DNA of 8,231 nucleotides from positions 1 through 8,231 of the forward strand of contig DATMAU010000011.1 of assembly GCA_035559775.1 (NCBI GenBank), written 5' to 3'. Origin of the DNA: AG1 sp035559775. GTDB lineage: Archaea > Thermoproteota > Thermoprotei_A > Sulfolobales > AG1. The notes beneath the pieces were generated by a model that was not told where the DNA came from, ran no database searches, and saw nothing but the letters and a program-made list of their open reading frames with translations. Numbering within the stretch: position 1 is the first letter of the stretch; every line of letters starts with the position of its first letter. This document shows positions 1-6,536 of the stretch, one piece after another. The position numbers were made by a program, and so were the translations under genes.

Positions 1-96
1 GGCGGGCCCGCCGGGATTTGAACCCGGGACTTCCGCCCAGCGGCCCTGGTCTACGGGTTAAAAGCCCGCCGCTCTACCGGGCTGAGCTACGGGCCC
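1..96 (-). tRNA. tRNA-Lys(UUU), intron-containing
   Basis: Read on the minus strand, this folds as a complete tRNA. The acceptor stem is GGGCCCG pairing with CGGGCCC (96-90 with 10-4). The D-arm is GCTC/GAGC with a GG-containing loop. The anticodon stem is GCGGG/CCCGT with loop CTTTTAA, so the anticodon is UUU at 62-60 (lysine). The T-arm is CCGGG, loop TTCAAAT, CCCGG. The discriminator is G at 3, and bases 2-1 give CC; a genome-encoded CCA would need one more base just outside the window. Twenty extra bases sit between the anticodon stem and the T-stem. Removing 50-31 leaves a normal five-base variable loop AGGTC, including C48 to pair with G15, and a 74-nt tRNA body. The gene is transcribed away from the RNA polymerase operon. 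Identity is secure; only the exact splice points are inferred. Confidence 0.95.
31..50 (-). other. 20-nt tRNA intron at the non-canonical position 45/46
   Basis: On the minus strand the region reads CCGT-AGA-CCAG-GGCCG-CTGG-GCGG-AAG. CCAG/CTGG forms the intron hairpin closed by a five-base loop. CCGT pairs with GCGG (one G-U) as the four-base-pair central helix. AGA and AAG are the two three-base bulges. Archaeal splicing endonuclease cuts after the second base of each bulge, here AG^A and AA^G, which removes exactly 20 bases and leaves variable loop AGGTC. The outer exon helix is not evident, so this is a relaxed bulge-helix-bulge, as known for many non-canonical introns in Thermoprotei. A one-base shift (32-51) would leave AAGTC, also plausible but less consistent with the bulges. 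Confidence 0.85.
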
Positions 97-121
97 ATCT
101 ATATTACATTGTATATGGAAA

Positions 122-129
122 GCTTATAA
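122..129 (-). promoter_or_regulatory. putative TATA box of the tRNA-Lys gene
   Basis: On the minus strand TTATAAGC lies 26-33 bases upstream of the tRNA 5' end at 96, where an archaeal TATA box is expected if transcription starts at or a few bases before the mature end. A purine-rich GAAGAG precedes it, in the place of a TFB-recognition element. This is inferred from position and composition only. Confidence 0.5.
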
Positions 130-145
130 CTCTTCTGAGGATATG

Positions 146-153
146 TATATATA
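146..153 (+). promoter_or_regulatory. putative TATA box of the rpoH-rpoB-rpoA operon
   Basis: TATATATA is centred about 30 bases before the rpoH ATG at 180. With the usual archaeal spacing, transcription would begin roughly at 174-178, giving a leaderless or nearly leaderless rpoH mRNA. A GGTG at 165-168 could instead act as a ribosome-binding site, but only if transcription starts further upstream, for example from the AT-rich stretch near 109-116. It is the best AT-rich box in this 83-base gap on the plus strand. Confidence 0.5.
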
Positions 154-179
154 CAGAGAAGAGTGGTGGTTGCTCCTTC

Positions 180-425
180 ATGTCGGAGAAGAGGTTCAAT
201 ATCTTTAAACACGAGCTTGTTCCTAAACATGAGGTGGTTCCCATAGAAGAGGCGGTGAAGATCTTGAAAGAACTTGGGGTTAGGCCTGAGCAGCTTCCAT
301 GGATAAGGGCTAGCGATCCTGCTGCCAGGGCTATCGGGGCTAAGCCGGGCGATATCGTGAGGATCATTAGGAAGAGCGAGACGGCGGGAGAGATCGTGGT
401 TTATAGATATGTTATCGCGGGGTGA
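180..425 (+). CDS. rpoH: DNA-directed RNA polymerase subunit H (RPB5 C-terminal-like)
   Basis: This encodes an 81-residue protein, the usual size for archaeal RpoH, which is equivalent to the C-terminal assembly domain of eukaryotic RPB5. It sits at the lower jaw of RNA polymerase, bound to the A'/A'' side, and contributes to downstream DNA handling and open-complex formation. Diagnostic stretches are HELVPKHEVV (residues 11-20), QLPWIRASDPAARAIG (38-53) and AKPGDIVRIIRKSETAGE (54-71). The open frame extends upstream to an ATG at 18, but that extension crosses the tRNA gene on the opposite strand and is not part of the family, so ATG 180 (MSEKRFNIFKHELVP) is the start. It is the first gene of the operon, as is typical for archaea. 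Its TGA stop is embedded in the ribosome-binding site of rpoB four bases before the preferred rpoB start, which suggests translational coupling. Confidence 0.96.
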   Translation: MSEKRFNIFKHELVPKHEVVPIEEAVKILKELGVRPEQLPWIRASDPAARAIGAKPGDIVRIIRKSETAGEIVVYRYVIAG

Positions 426-427
426 TC
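421..427 (+). promoter_or_regulatory. Shine-Dalgarno site of rpoB, overlapping the rpoH stop
   Basis: GGTGATC is an exact match to the complement of the conserved archaeal 16S rRNA 3' tail (GATCACC). It contains the TGA stop of rpoH. Counting from GGTG, the spacer is 5 bases to GTG 430 and 3 bases to the out-of-frame ATG 428. It argues for GTG 430 as the rpoB start over the in-frame ATG 409, which lies upstream of this site. Confidence 0.7.
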
Positions 428-429
428 AT

Positions 430-3400
430 GTGGGCAGGGATAGGCAGAAAAACATAGTATCGCAAGATGATAGATGGCTAGTCATACAGAGCTTTATTAA
501 GGAGAAGGGGCTTGTGAGGCAACATATAAACAGCTATAACGATTTTATAACCAAGAGGCTTAAACAGATAATAGAGGAGGAATCGATAGTCCAGACCACT
601 TCGCCTAACTTCTATGCCATGATAACAAACGTTGTTATAGGCAACCCGCAGGTCAGGGAGTTCGATGGTAGTGTGAACACAACCATAACACCGCTTGAAT
701 GCAGGATAAGGAACCTAACATACGCCGCCCCGGTTTATGTTAACATAGTGCTTGTCGAGGATGGTATAAAGACGTCTTCTCAAGAGCCTATACTTCTCTG
801 TGAGATCCCTGTTATGGTTAGGAGTATTAAGGATCCCACATCATCCATGGATGAGAAGACTTTAAGGGAGATCGGAGAGGATCCAAAGGATCCTGGGGGT
901 TACTTCATAATAAACGGTAGCGAGAGGATCCTCGTTGCCCAAGAGGATCTCGCACCAAACAGGGTTATTGTCGACTATGCTAAAGAGGGTCTCAATGTTA
1001 CCCACATGGCTAAGGTTGTCTCTGCAACGACAGGCTATAGGGTTCCGATAATCCTTGATAGGCATAAAGATGGGACTCTCCACGTATCCTTCCCAGCGGT
1101 TACTGGCAAGATCCCGTTTGTGGTTATGATGAGAGCCCTTGGGCTTGAGAGCGATTTAGAGATAGCCCTCGCAGTCTCCCACGATCAGGATGTGCAGAAA
1201 GAGCTAATACCCTCCCTCCTACAGAGCACAGAGATAAAGACATCAACAGACGCTCTTGAGTTCATAGGGAATAGGGTGGCTGTGGGGCAGCCGAGGGAGG
1301 TTAGGATCGAGAGGGCAGAGCAGATCATTGACAGATACTTCCTACCCCACCTCGGGGTTAGCAGGGAGGATAGGATTAAAAAGGCCCTTTTCCTAGGCTA
1401 TATGGCTCAGAAGCTGATCGAGTTCATGCTTGGTAGAAGACCTCCGGATGATAAGGATCATTATAAGAATAAGAGGCTAAAGCTAGCCGGTGATCTCTTG
1501 GCAGTCCAGTTCAGGGTAGCTTACAGAGCTTTTCTAAAGGACTTTAGATACCAGCTCGAGAAGGCGAGGGCGAGGACTAGGAAGGTTACACAGATAGGGG
1601 CGCTAGTGAGATCCGATATAATAACGGAGAGGATAAGGCATGCAATGGCCACTGGTAACTGGGCTGGTAATAGGGTTGGGGTTAGCCAGATACTTGACAG
1701 GACTAACTGGATCTCTATGCATAGCCATCTAAGAAGGGTTATCTCGCCCCTCAGCAGGAGCCAGCCTAACTTCGAGGCAAGGGATCTTCATGGAACCCAG
1801 TGGGGCAGGATATGTATATTCGAGACCCCTGAAGGCCCTAACTGTGGGCTTGTGAAGAACATGGCTCTAACAGCATATATATCCGTGGGTGTTGATGAGA
1901 ACTCTGTCCTAGAGATCCTTGAGGAGATAGACGATCCCGAGATCAGGGTTGAGAAGGTTGAGAAGGTGTTCAATGATCTGAGAAGGGGTAAGGAGATCGA
2001 CGTGATCAAGGGGACGAGGGTTCTGCTCAATGGGAGACCGGTAGGCTTCTGTAGAAATGGTGAGAAGCTTGTTGAGCTTCTCAGAAACATGAGGAGATCT
2101 GGGAAGCTTCATTACGAGGTCAACATAGCCCATATAAAGACACAGTATGTTGATGAGATATATATTAACACAGATCCAGGTAGGTTCCTGAGACCGGTGT
2201 TTGTTGTTAAAGATGGGGAGCTTGTTTTCACAAGTCGCCATGCAGAAGCCCTTAGAAGGGGTGAGATAGGGTTCGAGGATCTTGTGAGGATGGGGGTTGT
2301 TGAATACCTAGACCCTGAGGAGGAGGAGAACGCCTACATAGCTCTCGAGCCAGGCGAGCTTACTAAGGAGCACACCCACATGGAGATCTATCCGCCCGCT
2401 ATTGTTGGTATAGCTGCTGCAACGATACCATATGCTGAGCATAACCAGAGCCCGAGGAATACTTACCAGTCTGCTATGGTTAAGCAGGCGCTGGGGATCT
2501 ATGCCTCTAACTATCAGATAAGGACCGATACTAGATCATATCTACTCCACTATCCAGAGAAGCCATTGGTGCAGACAAAGTTCCTAGACGTGATCGGCTA
2601 TAACGGCAAGCCTGCTGGGCATAACATGGTTGTTGCCGTTATGAGCTATACTGGGTATAATATGGAGGATGCCGTTATACTCAACAAATCCAGCATTGAG
2701 AGAGGGCTTGCTAGATCCACGTTCTTCAGGCTCTACACTATCGAGGAGAGGAAATACCCTGGAGGTGAGGAGGATAGGGTCGAGATCCCAGATCCGAGTG
2801 TCCATGGTTATAGGGGTAGACAGTTCTATTCTAAGCTTAATAGCGAGGGTATAATAGGGGTCGAGATCCCGGTAGAGGGTGGCGAGATCCTTGTTGGCAA
2901 AACCTCTCCCTCCAGGTTCATGGAGGAGATGAGAGAGTTCGGCGTCATAGCTGCTAAGAGGAAGGACTCCTCTGTTGGTGTGAGGCATGGTGAGAAGGGG
3001 ACTGTTGATATGGTTATTATGACGACCACCTCTGAGGGTCATAGGCTTATTAAGGTGAGGGTAAGGGATCTAGGTGTAGTTGAGATAGGCGATAAGTTTG
3101 CATCGAGGCATGGTCAGAAAGGTGTTGCTGGGATGCTTATACCTCAGAGCGATATGCCATTTACTAGCGAGGGTATAACACCTGATCTTATTATAAACCC
3201 ACACGCACTGCCATCGAGAATGACTCTTGGACAGCTTATGGAGAGCATAGCGGGTAAGGTTGCCGCCCTCAGGGGTAGGCCTGTGGATGCCACGTCCTTC
3301 TATGGTGAGGATATCGATTCGCTTAAACAGGAGCTATTATTCCTAGGATATCCCCTCGACGGGACAGAGCCTATGTATGATGGTAGGACTGGAGAGCTTA

Positions 3401-3855
3401 TTGGGAGCCCTATATTTATAGGGATTGTTTTCTACCAGAAGCTTCACCACATGGTGGCTAACAAGATCCATGCTAGGGCTAGGGGTCAGATCCAGATCCT
3501 CACTAGACAGCCTACAGAGGGGAGAGCTAGGGAGGGAGGGCTAAGGTTTGGAGAGATGGAGAGGGACAGCCTTGTTGGGCATGGTGCAGCTATGCTGCTT
3601 AAGGAGAAGCTTCTCGATGCTAGCGATAAGACTACAATCTATGTCTGCACAGAGTGCGGGCATATAGGCTGGTTTGACAGGAATAGCAAGAAACCTGTCT
3701 GCCCAATACATGGTGATAAGTCCAAAGTTGTTCCCGTCAATGTAGCATACTCGTTCAAGCTCTTGATGCAAGAGCTCATGGCAATGCTTATAATCCCGAG
3801 ACTGATTGTTAAGGAGAAGGTTGAGGTGTTTAGAGAGAGGTGGGGGTGGGGCTGA
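430..3855 (+). CDS. rpoB: DNA-directed RNA polymerase subunit B (unsplit RpoB)
   Basis: This is the second-largest core subunit (beta/RPB2 homologue), forming one side of the active-site cleft, the protrusion, fork and wall. It has 1141 residues from GTG 430, one uninterrupted chain like other Thermoprotei and unlike the B'/B'' split of methanogens and halophiles. Family blocks in order are: GEDPKDPGGYFIINGSE near the N-terminus; DDKDHYKNKRL (340-350); ETPEGPNCGLVKN (465-477); HNQSPRNTYQSAMVKQALG (671-689); GYNMEDAV (742-749); GDKFASRHGQKG (887-898), contributing active-site basic residues; and GGLRFGEMERD near the C-terminus. A zinc site follows, C1073-x2-C1076-x14-C1091-x2-H1094; the CPIHGDKS form is normal for this clade. 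Start choice: GTG 430 has GGTGATC just upstream, while ATG 409 would add seven residues and overlap rpoH by 17 bases. One oddity is CIFETPEG at 462-469, where the family usually has CPxETPEG. The stop abuts the rpoA1 start with no gap. Confidence 0.97.
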   Translation: MGRDRQKNIVSQDDRWLVIQSFIKEKGLVRQHINSYNDFITKRLKQIIEEESIVQTTSPNFYAMITNVVIGNPQVREFDGSVNTTITPLECRIRNLTYAAPVYVNIVLVEDGIKTSSQEPILLCEIPVMVRSIKDPTSSMDEKTLREIGEDPKDPGGYFIINGSERILVAQEDLAPNRVIVDYAKEGLNVTHMAKVVSATTGYRVPIILDRHKDGTLHVSFPAVTGKIPFVVMMRALGLESDLEIALAVSHDQDVQKELIPSLLQSTEIKTSTDALEFIGNRVAVGQPREVRIERAEQIIDRYFLPHLGVSREDRIKKALFLGYMAQKLIEFMLGRRPPDDKDHYKNKRLKLAGDLLAVQFRVAYRAFLKDFRYQLEKARARTRKVTQIGALVRSDIITERIRHAMATGNWAGNRVGVSQILDRTNWISMHSHLRRVISPLSRSQPNFEARDLHGTQWGRICIFETPEGPNCGLVKNMALTAYISVGVDENSVLEILEEIDDPEIRVEKVEKVFNDLRRGKEIDVIKGTRVLLNGRPVGFCRNGEKLVELLRNMRRSGKLHYEVNIAHIKTQYVDEIYINTDPGRFLRPVFVVKDGELVFTSRHAEALRRGEIGFEDLVRMGVVEYLDPEEEENAYIALEPGELTKEHTHMEIYPPAIVGIAAATIPYAEHNQSPRNTYQSAMVKQALGIYASNYQIRTDTRSYLLHYPEKPLVQTKFLDVIGYNGKPAGHNMVVAVMSYTGYNMEDAVILNKSSIERGLARSTFFRLYTIEERKYPGGEEDRVEIPDPSVHGYRGRQFYSKLNSEGIIGVEIPVEGGEILVGKTSPSRFMEEMREFGVIAAKRKDSSVGVRHGEKGTVDMVIMTTTSEGHRLIKVRVRDLGVVEIGDKFASRHGQKGVAGMLIPQSDMPFTSEGITPDLIINPHALPSRMTLGQLMESIAGKVAALRGRPVDATSFYGEDIDSLKQELLFLGYPLDGTEPMYDGRTGELIGSPIFIGIVFYQKLHHMVANKIHARARGQIQILTRQPTEGRAREGGLRFGEMERDSLVGHGAAMLLKEKLLDASDKTTIYVCTECGHIGWFDRNSKKPVCPIHGDKSKVVPVNVAYSFKLLMQELMAMLIIPRLIVKEKVEVFRERWGWG

Positions 3856-6534
3856 ATGTCTGAGGAGTATATGGTTGCTGGCGTGAAGCTAGGGATACTA
3901 TCCCCTGAGGAGATCAGGAAGCTCTCCGCGGTACCGGTGCTCACTAGCGAGATCCTCGATGAGGACGGGATCCCTGTGAGGAACTCGGTAATGGATCCAA
4001 GGCTCGGTGTGATAGAGCCTGGGAGGAGGTGCGAAGTTTGTGGAAACACCATGGCCCAGTGCCCAGGTCATTTTGGCCATCTGGAGCTTGCCAGGCCGGT
4101 TATACACTATGGTTTTGTCAAGCACATATATGATCTCTTGAGAGCGACGTGCAGGAGCTGTGGGAGGCTCAAGATACCCCGCGAGTATGTTGAGAAATAC
4201 AAGGATCCCGAGAGGGCTGTGGAGGAGATCAGGAAGCTCTATGGGAAGATGAAGAGCAGATGGCCTCTCCTAGCCAGAAGATTCTCTGAGACGCTTAAGA
4301 GAGAGGCGTTCAAGGTCTCCGAATGCCCGTTCTGTAAGGCTAAGCAGTATAAGATAAAGCTTGAGAAGCCAACGATCTTTTATGAGGAGAGGAAGGAAGA
4401 TCTTGTGAGGCTCAACCCTGTCGAGATAAGGCAGAGGCTTGAGAGGATACCTGGAAGGGATCTAGAGCTCCTGGGATACGACCCTGAGAATGCTAGGCCT
4501 GAGTGGATGGTGATCACAGTATTACCAATACCTCCTCTCAGTATAAGGCCCTCGATAGTCCTCGAGACGGGGGCTAGGTCTGAGGATGATCTAACGCACA
4601 AGCTGGCAGATATTGTGAGGACTAATGAGAGGCTTAGGGAGCATATAAACCAGGGCGCTCCCAACATAATAGTAGAGGATCTCTGGGAGCTCCTCCAATA
4701 CCACATAACAACGTATTTTGATAACGAGGCACCGGGGATACCTCCAGCTAAGCAGAGATACGGTAGACCTCTAAGGACACTTGCACAGAGGCTTAAGGGT
4801 AAGGAGGGCAGGTTTAGAGGCAATCTCTCTGGTAAGAGGGTTGATTTCTCTGCTAGGAGCGTTATAAGCCCCGACCCATACATAGGGATCAACGAGGTCG
4901 GTGTTCCAGAATATGTTGCAAAGATCCTAACTGTTCCTGAAGCTGTGACTAAGTGGAATATTGAGGAGCTGAGGAGATATGTTATAAACGGCCCGTATAA
5001 ATGGCCAGGGGCTAATTATGTGATCTCTCCGGATGGCGGTAAGATCGATCTCAGGTATGTTAAGGATAGAAAGGCTCTTGCAGAGACCATCACACCTGGG
5101 TGGGTTGTTGAGAGACATCTAATCGATGGCGATATAGTTCTCTTCAACAGGCAGCCCAGCCTACATAGGATGAGCATAATGGCCCATAAGGTTAAGGTTC
5201 TACCCGGCAGGACTTTCAGGCTACACCTAGCAGTATGTCCACCATATAATGCTGACTTCGACGGGGATGAGATGAACCTCCATGTCCCCCAGTCTGTTGA
5301 GGCTAGGGCTGAGGCTAGGCTTCTCCTCTTGGTCCAGGAGCATATACTCTCGCCAAGATATGGTGGACCCATAATAGGGGGTATACAGGATTATATTAGC
5401 GGTGCATATATACTCACAAGCAAGGGAACCCTTCTCACCAAGGAGGATGTTATAGACCTTCTTGCCGCGGCTAGGTATGTAGGACCCCTCCCGGAGCCTG
5501 CGATCCTGTCTCCGAAGAAGTATTGGACAGGTAAGCAGCTTGTAAGCCTCTTCCTCCCAAAGGATTTCAACTACAGGGGTCCTTCTAACATCTCCACTGG
5601 TCTTTTGAAGTGTGATGACGACGAGTGTTTCTGGGACTCATATATAGTTATAAAGAACGGTGCTCTCCTAGAGGGTGTTATTGATAAGAAGGCTATAGGT
5701 TCTCAGCAGCCTGAGTCTATGTTCCACCACCTGGTCAGAGAGTATGGTAACTCCTTTGGAGCCTACTTCATAGACAATGTGTTCAGAATGTTCATAAGGG
5801 TTCTGGAGAGGAGGGGCTTTACCATGGCATACGATGATGTTGTTATACCGAGACAAGCTGAGGAGGAGATCAATAGCGTAATGGTCAAGGCCTATGAGGA
5901 GGCTAAGAGGCTTATAGAGCTTAAGGAGAAAGGAGCCTTGGAGCCCGTGCCTGGTAGGAGTATTGAGGAGACCCTCGAGATCAGGTTAATGGACGAGGTT
6001 CTTAGAAAGGCTAGGGAGGAGGCTGGAGAGATAGCTGTAAAGTACCTCGACCCGTTTAACCATGCCTTCATAATGGCTAGAACAGGTGCTAGGGGTTCTT
6101 CGCTCAACCTAACCCAGATGGCTGCTTGTGTTGGGCAGCAGTCTATAAGGGGTGAGAGGATACATAGAGGCTATTCTGACAGGCCTCTTGCCCATTCAAA
6201 GCCAGGTGATAGGAGCCCTCCTGCTAGGGGGTTTGTTGCAAGCAGCTTTAGGAAGGGGCTCAACCCTATAGAGATGTTCTTCCACGCTGCCGGTGGCCGT
6301 GAGGGTCTTGTTGACACTGCTGTTAGAACCTCTCAGAGTGGTTATATGCAGAGGAGGCTTGTGAACGCTCTCCAGGATCTCTATGTTGAGTACGATGGTA
6401 GTGTGAGGACGCCTGAGGGCTCGATAATACAGTTTAGGTATGGCGAGGACGGTATAGATCCTGCTAGGAGTGTGCATGGGAAGAGTATAAGCGTGGATAG
6501 GCTTATAGAGAGGGTTGCTGGGTGGAGGTTATAG
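3856..6534 (+). CDS. rpoA1: DNA-directed RNA polymerase subunit A' (N-terminal part of RPB1)
   Basis: This 892-residue subunit carries the catalytic centre: clamp, active site, funnel and bridge helix. Zinc site 1 is C59-x2-C62-x6-C69-x2-H72. Zinc site 2 is C99/C102 with C157/C160. GKRVDFSARSVISPDP (326-341) and RQPSLHRMS (432-440) are family blocks. NADFDGDE (465-472) holds the Mg-binding aspartates D467, D469 and D471. The bridge helix and following region lie in 801-835 (GLNPIEMFFHAAGG, then REGLVDTAVRTSQSGYMQRRL shortened here by family convention). A funnel-region loop has C586-x4-C591 around an acidic DDDE. The chain ends in ERVAGWRL, where A' subunits of this clade normally stop; the partner half is rpoA2, so this is the standard archaeal split and not a broken gene. 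ATG 3856 directly follows the rpoB stop, with GGTG at 3845-3848 seven bases upstream. Confidence 0.97.
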   Translation: MSEEYMVAGVKLGILSPEEIRKLSAVPVLTSEILDEDGIPVRNSVMDPRLGVIEPGRRCEVCGNTMAQCPGHFGHLELARPVIHYGFVKHIYDLLRATCRSCGRLKIPREYVEKYKDPERAVEEIRKLYGKMKSRWPLLARRFSETLKREAFKVSECPFCKAKQYKIKLEKPTIFYEERKEDLVRLNPVEIRQRLERIPGRDLELLGYDPENARPEWMVITVLPIPPLSIRPSIVLETGARSEDDLTHKLADIVRTNERLREHINQGAPNIIVEDLWELLQYHITTYFDNEAPGIPPAKQRYGRPLRTLAQRLKGKEGRFRGNLSGKRVDFSARSVISPDPYIGINEVGVPEYVAKILTVPEAVTKWNIEELRRYVINGPYKWPGANYVISPDGGKIDLRYVKDRKALAETITPGWVVERHLIDGDIVLFNRQPSLHRMSIMAHKVKVLPGRTFRLHLAVCPPYNADFDGDEMNLHVPQSVEARAEARLLLLVQEHILSPRYGGPIIGGIQDYISGAYILTSKGTLLTKEDVIDLLAAARYVGPLPEPAILSPKKYWTGKQLVSLFLPKDFNYRGPSNISTGLLKCDDDECFWDSYIVIKNGALLEGVIDKKAIGSQQPESMFHHLVREYGNSFGAYFIDNVFRMFIRVLERRGFTMAYDDVVIPRQAEEEINSVMVKAYEEAKRLIELKEKGALEPVPGRSIEETLEIRLMDEVLRKAREEAGEIAVKYLDPFNHAFIMARTGARGSSLNLTQMAACVGQQSIRGERIHRGYSDRPLAHSKPGDRSPPARGFVASSFRKGLNPIEMFFHAAGGREGLVDTAVRTSQSGYMQRRLVNALQDLYVEYDGSVRTPEGSIIQFRYGEDGIDPARSVHGKSISVDRLIERVAGWRL
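6524..6529 (+). promoter_or_regulatory. Shine-Dalgarno site of rpoA2 within the end of rpoA1
   Basis: GGAGGT lies seven bases before ATG 6537 and inside the last codons of rpoA1. It supports ATG 6537 as the rpoA2 start over the in-frame GTG at 6522, which lies before this site. Confidence 0.65.
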
Positions 6535-6536
6535 CC

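Noticed and set aside
31..59. A conventional 37/38 anticodon-loop intron
   Set aside because: The sequence directly after the loop, CCCGT, already completes the anticodon stem. Using the later CCGC as exon would leave an abnormal 12-base variable region.
1..96. Reading the tRNA as a long-variable-arm (class II) tRNA without an intron
   Set aside because: The anticodon is UUU (Lys), which is not a class II tRNA; a 25-base variable arm would be too long; and the extra bases form a bulge-helix-bulge whose removal gives the standard AGGTC loop.
18..179. N-terminal extension of rpoH from the ATG at 18
   Set aside because: It is the tRNA gene and promoter region read in the opposite direction; RpoH family proteins are about 80 residues and begin at MSEKRFNIF.
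2584..3042. 152-codon minus-strand open frame inside rpoB
   Set aside because: It lies opposite one of the most conserved parts of rpoB (including GYNMEDAV) and encodes no recognisable motif; coincidental open frame.
4380..4892. 170-codon minus-strand open frame inside rpoA1
   Set aside because: It is antisense to conserved rpoA1 sequence, rich in Ser/Leu as expected for a shadow of Arg/Glu-rich codons, and has no recognisable domain or promoter.
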